In this document: positions 1 to 6,596 of the stretch, piece by piece
How the letters are laid out: each line of letters opens with the position of its first letter
Position numbering within the stretch: position 1 is the first letter of the stretch
Translations under genes and position numbers: made by a program
Assembly (NCBI GenBank): GCA_027486075.1
Contig: JAIXPU010000054.1
Location: forward strand, 1 to 25,417
Length of the DNA stretch: 25,417 nucleotides
Origin: Streptomycetaceae bacterium
Lineage (GTDB): Bacteria > Actinomycetota > Actinomycetes > Nanopelagicales > Nanopelagicaceae
Direction of reading: 5' to 3'
Notes under the pieces: generated by a model
Database searches by the model: none
Told to the model about the DNA's origin: nothing
What the model saw: only the letters and a program-made list of their open reading frames with translations

Positions 1-14
1 ATCTTCTTAGCCAT
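1..14 (-). CDS. Start of next gene, possibly isoprenyl transferase (partial)
   Basis: Only the first codons are inside the window: an ATG at 14-12 followed by codons for Ala-Lys-Lys, running off the left edge. It begins 11 bases after the recO stop on the same strand, so it is probably co-transcribed with leuA and recO. In many actinobacteria the gene after recO is uppS (undecaprenyl or decaprenyl diphosphate synthase); that identity is inferred from synteny alone. A purine-rich GGAGAGGG stretch lies at about 38-31, rather far for a ribosome binding site, so the start may lie slightly elsewhere. Confidence 0.35.
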
Positions 15-25
15 CAGCGTTGTTG

Positions 26-772
26 TTAAGCCCTCTCCACCATCGGCAAACTTCTTAAGCCACGTTCAAGGTGCCATTGTAGGTAAGCAGTTACCAAACC
101 ACTAGCCTCTCGGCGATGGCGTAATTCGCTATTTTGCGCAAAATCCCAATCACCAGATAGCAGCGCCTGCATCAGGGCTAAGGCTTCAGGTGTTGCAGTT
201 GCCGAAGCTGACGGGCGGCAATCCATGCAGACCGATCCGCCGCCAACTAATGAGAAGTAGCGATGTGGCCCTGGCTTTTCGCAACGGGAGCATGCAGTCA
301 TCGATGGCTCGTATCCACCAATCGAAAGCGAGCGGAGCAAGAATGCATCAAGAATTAAACTTGAGTCATAGCGATTCTCAGCGAGTGCGCGCATTCCGCC
401 AACAACTAATTGAAATTCTTGCGGCGCTGGCTCTTGCTCTTGCTGCGTAAAGCGCTCTGCTGTTTCGAGGATGGCATGTGCAATTGTCCAGCGCTGGTAA
501 TCATCGGTGAGTGCTTCACCGTAATTCATAATGGCTTCAACTTGTGTGATGGTGTCAAAGGTCTTGCCAGCGTGCATCTGAATATCAACGTGGCTACCTG
601 GTTCAAGGCGTGCGCCAAATTTAGACATGGTGCGACGAACTCCCTTTGCTACACCACGTATACGTCCATGCTCTTTGGTGAGCAGAGTGATGATGCGATC
701 TGCTTCGCCCAACTTTTGCGTACGCAAGATGATGGCCTCATCGCGATAGAGCGATGAACGGGGCGCAGACAT
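26..772 (-). CDS. recO: DNA repair protein RecO
   Basis: RecO acts in the cytoplasm with RecF and RecR, loading RecA onto SSB-coated single-stranded DNA and annealing strands during gap and break repair. The 248-residue product has the usual length. The N-terminal OB-fold part carries the family opening (Tyr-Arg-Asp-Glu-Ala-Ile-Ile-Leu-Arg, residues 9-17; Leu-Gly-Glu-Ala-Asp-Arg, 21-26). The C-terminal part has a four-cysteine zinc-binding arrangement at Cys161, Cys164, Cys182 and Cys185, seen in many but not all RecO proteins. It starts 14 bases after the leuA stop on the same strand, so it is probably expressed from the leuA transcript; no separate promoter was recognised. The ATG at 772 places the conserved N-terminus correctly. 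Confidence 0.95.
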   Translation of the reverse strand: MSAPRSSLYRDEAIILRTQKLGEADRIITLLTKEHGRIRGVAKGVRRTMSKFGARLEPGSHVDIQMHAGKTFDTITQVEAIMNYGEALTDDYQRWTIAHAILETAERFTQQEQEPAPQEFQLVVGGMRALAENRYDSSLILDAFLLRSLSIGGYEPSMTACSRCEKPGPHRYFSLVGGGSVCMDCRPSASATATPEALALMQALLSGDWDFAQNSELRHRREASGLVTAYLQWHLERGLRSLPMVERA

Positions 773-786
773 ACTGCGTACGATAG

Positions 787-2502
787 TTAGCGAATAGCGC
801 GATTGATTGCAGACACGACTGCTTTGAGTGAAGCAGTAGTTGTATTAGGGTCGATTCCGACTCCCCAGAAGACATCTCCGGCAATTGCGCACTCAAGGTA
901 GGCAGCAGCAGTTGCATCTCCGCCTGAAGAGAGCGCATGCTCATGGAAATCAAGAACGCGCACATCAACTCCATAGTTCTGCAATACGTTACAGAAGGCC
1001 GCAATTGGTCCGTTGCCAGTTCCTGCTAACTCAACAGCTTCACCGCGATCGGTCAGATTTACAGTTAACTGAACATCTTCGCCCATCACAGATGTCTGTG
1101 ACATTCCCTTAAGGCGCAAACGCCCCCAAGGAGCTGAATCAGTGGGCAGATACTCATCTTCGAAGATTTCCCAGAGTGCTTCTGGAGTTACTTCGCCGCC
1201 TTCGTTATCTGTCTTTGCCTGCACAATCTTTGAGAATTCAATCTGGTGGCGACGTGGAAGATCTAGATGATGTTCATTCTTCATCAAGTAAGCAACCCCG
1301 CCCTTACCGGATTGCGAATTAACGCGAATAACTGCTTCGTAGGTGCGACCAATATCTTTTGGATCAATAGGCAAATACGGAACAGCCCAGGTGTGATCAT
1401 CGACTTCTTTTCCAGCAGCCTTCGCGTCGCGCTCGAGATGTTCGAAGCCCTTCTTAATGGCATCTTGATGTGAGCCCGAGAACGCGGTGAAGACGAGGTC
1501 TCCACCATAAGGATGGCGCTCTGGAACACGAAGTTGATTGCCATATTCAACGGTACGGCGAATCTCATCGATATCGCTGAAATCAATATGTGGATCAATT
1601 CCATGAGATACCAAGTTCATGCCCAGCGTTACTAGACAAACATTGCCGGTGCGTTCGCCATTTCCAAAGAGAGTTCCTTCGATGCGATCTGCTCCGGCTA
1701 AATAACCAAGCTCTGCTGCAGCAACACCAGTACCACGATCGTTATGTGGATGGAGAGAGACGATGACGTTCTCGCGGTTATTAAGGTTGCGGCACATCCA
1801 CTCGATGGAATCGGCATACACATTAGGGGTTGCCATCTCAACAGTTGCCGGCAGATTCATAATGGTCTTCCACTGCGGAGTTGGCTTCCAGACATCATTG
1901 ACTGCATTACAGACTTCAACAGCAAACTCGAGTTCAGTGCCCGTGTAAGACTCTGGAGAATATTCAAAAGAGACTTTTGTTTCAGGAACAGTTGCAACTA
2001 AATCAAGGCAGAGCTGCGCGCCATCGGTTGCAATCTTCTTGATGCCATCTTTATCAAGGCCAAAGACCACTCGACGCTGCAAGGTAGAAGTTGAGTTGTA
2101 AAGATGGACGATGGCCTGCTTCGAACCCTTGATCGCTTCATAGGTGCGACGGATGAGCGGTTCGCGCGCTTGGGTAAGCACCTGAATTACTACATCATCT
2201 GGGATTAAGTCTTCATCAATAATCTTGCGGACAAAATCAAAGTCAGTTTGGGATGCAGATGGGAAGCCCACCTCAATCTCTTTGTAGCCCATTGCAACGA
2301 GCAACTTAAACATGGCAAGTTTGCGAGGGGTATCCATTGGATCAATCAGAGCTTGATTTCCATCGCGCAGATCTACAGAGCACCACTGTGGCGCCTTGAC
2401 CATCTTCTTGCTTGGCCAGGTGCGATCAGGTAGCTCGACAGGGATAAATGGTGCGTAACGATGCACAGGCATCGGCGAAGGTTTTTGTTTCGGGAAGTTC
2501 AT
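787..2502 (-). CDS. leuA: 2-isopropylmalate synthase
   Basis: LeuA condenses acetyl-CoA with 2-oxoisovalerate to give 2-isopropylmalate, the committed step of leucine synthesis. The 571-residue product is the long form common in actinobacteria. The TIM-barrel catalytic domain opens with Asp-Leu-Arg-Asp at 44-47 and has the metal-binding His-Pro-His-Asn-Asp run at 251-255. Residues from about 430 to the end form the regulatory domain through which leucine inhibits the enzyme in this family. The ATG at 2502 is preceded by AGGAGA at 2514-2509 with a 6-base spacer, a good ribosome binding site. Upstream lies a leucine leader peptide and attenuator, and recO follows 14 bases downstream. Control is therefore probably double: leucine-dependent translation of the leader and feedback inhibition of the enzyme. 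Confidence 0.97.
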   Translation of the reverse strand: MNFPKQKPSPMPVHRYAPFIPVELPDRTWPSKKMVKAPQWCSVDLRDGNQALIDPMDTPRKLAMFKLLVAMGYKEIEVGFPSASQTDFDFVRKIIDEDLIPDDVVIQVLTQAREPLIRRTYEAIKGSKQAIVHLYNSTSTLQRRVVFGLDKDGIKKIATDGAQLCLDLVATVPETKVSFEYSPESYTGTELEFAVEVCNAVNDVWKPTPQWKTIMNLPATVEMATPNVYADSIEWMCRNLNNRENVIVSLHPHNDRGTGVAAAELGYLAGADRIEGTLFGNGERTGNVCLVTLGMNLVSHGIDPHIDFSDIDEIRRTVEYGNQLRVPERHPYGGDLVFTAFSGSHQDAIKKGFEHLERDAKAAGKEVDDHTWAVPYLPIDPKDIGRTYEAVIRVNSQSGKGGVAYLMKNEHHLDLPRRHQIEFSKIVQAKTDNEGGEVTPEALWEIFEDEYLPTDSAPWGRLRLKGMSQTSVMGEDVQLTVNLTDRGEAVELAGTGNGPIAAFCNVLQNYGVDVRVLDFHEHALSSGGDATAAAYLECAIAGDVFWGVGIDPNTTTASLKAVVSAINRAIR

Positions 2503-2595
2503 TTCAATTCTCCTAAAGTGTTTGATTAGCCGAGAGTGTTAACCGGCAACACCAAACTCCGCAGCGAGGAGACCGGTCTTTAGGCCTCGCTACGG
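2503..2595 (-). promoter_or_regulatory. leuA attenuator with competing stems
   Basis: On the minus strand CCGTAGCGAGG (2595-2585, the end of the leader peptide frame) can pair over 11 positions, one a G-U wobble, with CCTCGCTGCGG (2569-2559). A competing 9-pair helix can form between AAGCTCCGC (2621-2613) and GCGGAGTTT (2562-2554); the two share bases 2559-2562, so only one can exist. In addition TCTCCT (2572-2567) is the exact complement of the leuA ribosome binding site AGGAGA (2514-2509), so freeing that strand could mask leuA translation. There is no clear U-run, so control of translation initiation is at least as likely as transcription termination. Pairings were read by eye, without energy calculation. 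Confidence 0.6.
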
Positions 2596-2624
2596 CGGAT
2601 AAGGAGGAGTCCGCGGAGCTTCAT
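2580..2624 (-). CDS. Leucine leader peptide of leuA (14 residues)
   Basis: A short reading frame, ATG at 2624-2622 to TAA at 2582-2580, encodes MKLRGLLLIRRSEA. Three consecutive leucine codons (CTC CTC CTT) plus an Ile codon sit in the middle, followed by two Arg. Leu-rich leader peptides of this form (Leu run followed by Arg-Arg) are known before leuA in many actinobacteria and act as attenuator sensors: the ribosome stalls at the Leu codons when charged leucyl-tRNA is short. No Shine-Dalgarno sequence precedes the ATG, and the predicted promoter puts the transcript start within a few bases of it, so it may be translated as a leaderless message. Too short for normal gene finders. Confidence 0.85.
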   Translation of the reverse strand: MKLRGLLLIRRSEA

Positions 2625-2633
2625 AGTGGCTAC

Positions 2634-2663
2634 AGGATAGCCCGACTCTGCTTACCTAATCAA
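2634..2663 (-). promoter_or_regulatory. Candidate promoter of leuA leader
   Basis: Minus-strand TTGATT (2663-2658) and TATCCT (2639-2634) are separated by 18 bases, a fair match to a housekeeping -35/-10 pair. The expected transcript start, 7 to 10 bases after the -10, falls at 2627-2624, essentially on the leader-peptide ATG. The promoter begins only 7 bases after the heliorhodopsin stop codon. Confidence 0.5.
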
Positions 2664-2669
2664 GGTGGA

Positions 2670-3437
2670 TTACTGAGGTGGAATCAAGGTCCCCGAGAAA
2701 ATCTGCCAAGCAAGGGCGGATTTAGCAATGAGTGAGAGCGTTATATATGTCTTCTCGCCACGCAAATAATCTGACCATTTTCCAACCTTCTTATATTGAA
2801 GGTATTGAACAACGGCGAAGGTATTGAAGAGAAGAAATATTGAGAAGACGATGCCATAAACAAATGCCGGAGCTTTTGTATCTCCTGGGCCACCGATTGC
2901 AAGAACATAGAACACGAGCGCAAGCCAAGGAACCGCGCCTGCAATACAACCAAAGATAAAGGGAAGCCAACCACCATTACCTGGTTGTTCGTACTTCTCT
3001 TGCAACCAACCAAAGAGAATCATTGATGCGTTGACGCCAAATAGAGAGATGATTGCAACAACATCAGAGACGCCAGTAATGAGTGCGATCAGAACAATCA
3101 TTACTGATGAGCTAATTGAGTATTCAACCCAGCGGAAGTAGTTGCGTTGCGCGGCTAGGCCTGCGCTGTAGCGACCAAAGAATTGTGGGCTAGCCACTAA
3201 GAAATGGAAGAAGGCAGAAAGTCCTAGGAAGATTGCCACTGTAATACCGATGGGCGCTTCAAGAAGGGTGACAGGATCTGCAAAATCACTTCCTGGAGGT
3301 CCTGCCGCGTAACGGGCAACAATGGGCAAGGTGAAGTCGCTCGAAAGGATAAGAACCACGACCATCTGAACAAGATGAAAGAGACCTGCAATGAGGTTGT
3401 AGCTACGAATCTTCTTAGTATTAATCTCTTTAGCCAT
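2670..3437 (-). CDS. Heliorhodopsin
   Basis: A seven-helix retinal protein of the heliorhodopsin family, which has inverted membrane orientation (N-terminus in the cytoplasm) and a long photocycle and is generally seen as a sensor or regulator. The 255-residue product closely resembles the actinobacterial prototype 48C12 as I recall it. Lys239 in the last helix (Leu-Ile-Ala-Lys-Ser-Ala-Leu-Ala-Trp) is the expected Schiff-base lysine, Glu105 (Trp-Val-Glu-Tyr-Ser) the counterion, and His21 and His78 match the conserved pair near the Schiff base. Helices are at about 12-33, 61-82, 103-121, 124-146, 159-180, 191-214 and 228-249. It starts 36 bases after glnA on the same strand, without a clear ribosome binding site, so it is probably read from the glnA transcript. 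A TATAAC hexamer overlapping the glnA stop (3478-3473) could give extra transcription. No retinal-forming gene is in the window. Confidence 0.95.
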   Translation of the reverse strand: MAKEINTKKIRSYNLIAGLFHLVQMVVVLILSSDFTLPIVARYAAGPPGSDFADPVTLLEAPIGITVAIFLGLSAFFHFLVASPQFFGRYSAGLAAQRNYFRWVEYSISSSVMIVLIALITGVSDVVAIISLFGVNASMILFGWLQEKYEQPGNGGWLPFIFGCIAGAVPWLALVFYVLAIGGPGDTKAPAFVYGIVFSIFLLFNTFAVVQYLQYKKVGKWSDYLRGEKTYITLSLIAKSALAWQIFSGTLIPPQ

Positions 3438-3473
3438 GGATAAAGGCTACAAGTGATATTCGAGAAAAATCGG

Positions 3474-4796
3474 TTATAGGACCGGCAAATACCGATCTAA
3501 TTCATAAGCGCTCACCTGACGGCGGTAGTCCTGCCACTCAGAGCGCTTATTTCGCAAGAAGTATTCAAAGACATGCTCGCCCAAGGTCTGGCGCACAAGT
3601 TCGCTCTTCTCCATAACCGTAATCGCCTCTTCCAAATTAGATGGCAGCAGCTGCTTATCGGTTGACGGTTCAAGGAGGTACTTCTCCTCAATCCCCTTCA
3701 GACCGGCAGCTAACATCACAGCGAAAGATAGATATGGATTGCAGGCAGAATCTGGAGAACGGAACTCAATGCGGGTTGAGTTCTCTTTCTGCGGCTTGTA
3801 CATCGGAATTCGCACTAGCGCTCCGCGATCGTTATGTCCCCAGTTGATAATGGATGGGGCTTCTCCCCCACCCTGCAGACGCTTATATGAATTCACCCAT
3901 TGATTGGTAACCGCAGTGATTTCGGCGGCATGCTTCAAGATGCCAGCGATAAATTGACGACCGATCACTGAAAGATTGAGTTCGGCCTTATCGTCATAGA
4001 AAGCATTCTTTTCACCGGCAAAGAGCGATACGTGTGTATGCATACCTGAGCCAGGATGTTCAGTAAATGGCTTTGGCATAAAGGAGGCGAAGAACCCTTG
4101 GTTAAGCGCTACCTCTTTAATGACATGTCTAAAGGTCATGATGTTATCTGCGGTGCTTAAGGCATCTGCATAGCGCAGATCAATTTCTTGTTGGCCTGGT
4201 GCGCCTTCGTGATGGCTGAATTCAACTGATACGCCCATCGCTTCTAACAAGGTAATTGCTTGGCGACGGAAGTCATGGCCGACAACTGCAGGTGTGTGAT
4301 CGAAGTAGCCGCCTTGATCAACTGGAACTGGCGCTACCCCTTTCTCAGGTTGTGACTTAAAGAGGAAGAATTCAATCTCTGGGTGGGTGTAACAGGTGTA
4401 ACCCATCTTCGCCGCTTTATCTAAGGTGCGACGCAGAACATTGCGAGGATCTGCAGGTGAAGGCTCACCGTTTGGCAGAGTGATGTCACAGAACATACGG
4501 GCTGCGCCTTGCGCTTCTGCGCGCCATGGCAAGATTGTGAACGTTGCAGGATCTGGCTTTGCCAACATATCTGATTCAAGTTCACGCGCGAATCCTTCAA
4601 TGGCAGAGCCATCAAAACCAATACCTTCAGCAAAAGCGTTATCGAGCTCTGCTGGTGCGATAGCTACTGATTTAAGAGTTCCGAGAATGTCGGTAAACCA
4701 AAGTCTGATGAAGCGAATATCGCGTTCTTCAATGGTGCGAAGGACAAACTCTTCTTGCTTGCTGATCTGCTCATTCTGTGGGGACATGTGCCCCAT
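3474..4796 (-). CDS. glnA: Glutamine synthetase, type I (GlnA2/GSI-alpha-like)
   Basis: Makes glutamine from glutamate, ammonia and ATP in the cytoplasm as a dodecamer. The beta-grasp domain (about 24-115) is followed by the catalytic domain. Visible active-site groups are Glu140 and Glu142 (metal), Glu197 and Glu204, His253 in Gly-Met-His-Thr-His, the flexible-loop Glu312 and Glu344/Arg346. The sequence resembles actinobacterial GlnA2 (opening with EEFVLRTIEERDIRF) rather than adenylylated GlnA1: no Asn-Leu-Tyr-Asp-Leu-Pro motif is present, and the loop where it would lie (around 374-383) is very short. At 440 residues it is slightly short. It lies between nadE (34 bases before) and heliorhodopsin (36 bases after). 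The start is uncertain: ATG 4796 or ATG 4787; neither has a good ribosome binding site. Confidence 0.95.
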   Translation of the reverse strand: MGHMSPQNEQISKQEEFVLRTIEERDIRFIRLWFTDILGTLKSVAIAPAELDNAFAEGIGFDGSAIEGFARELESDMLAKPDPATFTILPWRAEAQGAARMFCDITLPNGEPSPADPRNVLRRTLDKAAKMGYTCYTHPEIEFFLFKSQPEKGVAPVPVDQGGYFDHTPAVVGHDFRRQAITLLEAMGVSVEFSHHEGAPGQQEIDLRYADALSTADNIMTFRHVIKEVALNQGFFASFMPKPFTEHPGSGMHTHVSLFAGEKNAFYDDKAELNLSVIGRQFIAGILKHAAEITAVTNQWVNSYKRLQGGGEAPSIINWGHNDRGALVRIPMYKPQKENSTRIEFRSPDSACNPYLSFAVMLAAGLKGIEEKYLLEPSTDKQLLPSNLEEAITVMEKSELVRQTLGEHVFEYFLRNKRSEWQDYRRQVSAYELDRYLPVL

Positions 4797-4810
4797 CGTG
4801 CCAAAGTGAA

Positions 4811-4826
4811 GTTACGGCAGTGTTAC
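4811..4826 (-). promoter_or_regulatory. Candidate GlnR-like box before glnA
   Basis: On the minus strand GTAAC (4826-4822), six bases, GTAAC (4815-4811). GlnR sites in actinobacteria have the form GTnAC-N6-GAAAC with 11-base periodicity; the first half matches fully and the second in four of five positions. A -10-like TAACTT (4814-4809) overlaps the second half. The site lies in the 34-base nadE-glnA gap. Whether this organism has GlnR is unknown from the window. Confidence 0.4.
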
Positions 4827-4830
4827 AAAA

Positions 4831-6513
4831 CTAGAGTTCGCGCCACTTGCTGGTCATTGGTAAGCGCCTATCTTTACCAAAAGCGCGCTGTGAGACCTTT
4901 GTACCCGGCGGATATTGCCGGCGCTTGTACTCGGCGCGGTCTACGAGGCCAATTACCCGCATCACCAAATCTTTATCAAAGCCGGCTGCGATTAAGGCAT
5001 CGCGCCCCAAATCGTCATCGACATAGGCCTTGAGGACCCGATCTAGAATTTCATATTCAGGAAGCGAATCTGAATCTTTCTGATCTGGACGTAACTCCGC
5101 AGATGGTTCTTTGGTAATTGAATTCTCAGGAATTGGTGGAGTCTCACCTGCTTCTCGCGCGACTTGATTGCGCCAGCGAGAGAGCGCCCAGACATCGGTC
5201 TTGTAGATATCTTTAATCGGCGCATAGCCGCCGACAGCATCGCCATACAAAGTTGAATATCCGCAAGCCAACTCTGACTTATTGCCGGTAGCTAACACCA
5301 GATGTCCTTCTTGATTAGAGAGCCCCATCAAAGTTGTGCCGCGAACACGTGCCTGCACATTCTCTTCCGCTAAACCTGTCAGTGAAAGCTCTTGGATATA
5401 GGCATCGACCATCTTCTGAATCTCAACAACTCTAAAGCCTAGGCCGGTATTGGCTGCCATCTGGCGAGCATCGGCAAGTGAATGTTCAGATGAATACTTA
5501 CTTGGCATTCCAACGCCGTGCACTCGATCTGGGCCCAGCGCATCTACTGCCAGGGCGGCAACAAGGGCGGAATCAATTCCACCAGAAAGACCAACCAGCA
5601 CAGAGGTAAAGCCATTCTTGGCAACGTAATCGCGCAAGCCCACAACGATGGCGTTCCAGATCTCTTCTTCATCACCGAGACGAGCTGCAATTCCAGGAAC
5701 CAAAGTGCGATCGAGAACTACTTCATCTTCAGAGATGGTCACATCTGGCGTTGAGGTGCGAGTGGCCACATCAATATCAACCAACATAATTCCATCTTCA
5801 AATTGCGGAGCTCGTGCAAGGACTTCACCTGCTGCATTGACAACGATGCTGTCACCATCAAAGACCAAGTCATCTTGTCCGCCGGTCATATTGACGTACA
5901 CAAGCGGCGCTGCTGCTTGGCGAGCGCGCTGGGTGACTAGCGAAAGTCTGACGTCATCTTTATTGCGTTCATAAGGAGATCCATTAGGGACGATGACAAG
6001 CCCTGGCTTGCGGGCAGCCAATTGCGCCGTAATTCCACCATCAATCCAGAGGTCCTCACAGATTGCGATTCCGACATCGACGCCATGGATGCGCACGACC
6101 AACGTTTCATTTCCAGGTGCAAAATTTCGGTATTCGTCAAAGACTCCGTAGTTAGGCAGATGGCACTTGGCATAGCTCACCTTCACCGCACCTCCAGAGA
6201 TAACTGCCACTTTGTTCTGCGGCTTTCCGGCGCCAGCTGTTGTCACTACCTGATCGAGGTATCCGACGATGGCAACGATGCTGGGATCAATCTCGCTAGC
6301 TAACTGTGCCAGCGCTACACGGCTGGCCTGTTGAAAGGATGGGCGCAGCGCTAAATCTTCAACCGGATAACCAGTCAGCGCCATCTCAGGAAAGATTGCA
6401 ATCTGCGCACCTTGTGCCGCAGCCGTTGCAACGCCTTCCTTAATCAAGGCAGCGTTACCAGCAAGGTCTCCCACAGTGGGATTGACCTGCGCTAGCGCTA
6501 CCCGCAACTTCAT
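4831..6513 (-). CDS. nadE: NAD(+) synthetase, glutamine-dependent
   Basis: Last step of NAD synthesis: deamido-NAD is amidated using ammonia released from glutamine by the enzyme's own glutaminase domain. Residues 1 to about 265 are a nitrilase-fold glutaminase with the Glu-Lys-Cys triad at Glu43 (Phe-Pro-Glu-Met), Lys116 (before His-Leu-Pro-Asn-Tyr) and Cys152 (Ile-Cys-Glu-Asp-Leu-Trp). Residues from about 285 are the synthetase domain with the PP-loop Ser-Gly-Gly-Ile-Asp-Ser at 310-315. At 560 residues it is the shorter form, unlike the roughly 680-residue mycobacterial enzyme. TAACCT at 6525-6520 ends 7 bases before the start codon, so the message may be leaderless. It consumes glutamine, and glutamine synthetase follows directly, which suggests a shared transcript. 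Confidence 0.96.
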   Translation of the reverse strand: MKLRVALAQVNPTVGDLAGNAALIKEGVATAAAQGAQIAIFPEMALTGYPVEDLALRPSFQQASRVALAQLASEIDPSIVAIVGYLDQVVTTAGAGKPQNKVAVISGGAVKVSYAKCHLPNYGVFDEYRNFAPGNETLVVRIHGVDVGIAICEDLWIDGGITAQLAARKPGLVIVPNGSPYERNKDDVRLSLVTQRARQAAAPLVYVNMTGGQDDLVFDGDSIVVNAAGEVLARAPQFEDGIMLVDIDVATRTSTPDVTISEDEVVLDRTLVPGIAARLGDEEEIWNAIVVGLRDYVAKNGFTSVLVGLSGGIDSALVAALAVDALGPDRVHGVGMPSKYSSEHSLADARQMAANTGLGFRVVEIQKMVDAYIQELSLTGLAEENVQARVRGTTLMGLSNQEGHLVLATGNKSELACGYSTLYGDAVGGYAPIKDIYKTDVWALSRWRNQVAREAGETPPIPENSITKEPSAELRPDQKDSDSLPEYEILDRVLKAYVDDDLGRDALIAAGFDKDLVMRVIGLVDRAEYKRRQYPPGTKVSQRAFGKDRRLPMTSKWREL

Positions 6514-6525
6514 AGTTCAAGGTTA
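6514..6525 (-). promoter_or_regulatory. Candidate leaderless promoter of nadE
   Basis: The -10-like hexamer TAACCT (6525-6520) ends so that the expected start point, 7 bases on, is the A of the nadE ATG at 6513. No Shine-Dalgarno sequence is present before the gene, which agrees with a leaderless message. No convincing -35 element was seen. Confidence 0.45.
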
Positions 6526-6596
6526 TCGTTGACTGGAGTATCGGGAGTAGCATTGGTGTCGACCCGGGGACCGCATGGCTTCGAGGCAGGAGAAAT

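Noticed and set aside
738..1604. Minus-strand frames of 88 and 106 codons inside leuA
   Set aside because: They overlap conserved leuA coding sequence in another frame and show no motif of their own.
2670..3437. Proton-pumping actinorhodopsin
   Set aside because: Sequence follows the heliorhodopsin family (Glu105 in Trp-Val-Glu-Tyr, His21/His78, the last-helix motif) and lacks the Asp-Thr-x-x-x-x-x-x-Glu-type pump motif.
4426..4809. 127-codon plus-strand frame over the 5' part of glnA
   Set aside because: Antisense to an unmistakable glutamine synthetase; no ribosome site and no family resemblance.
6529..6560. TTGACT followed by TAGCAT on the plus strand as panB promoter
   Set aside because: The spacing is only about 13 bases, too short for a -35/-10 pair.
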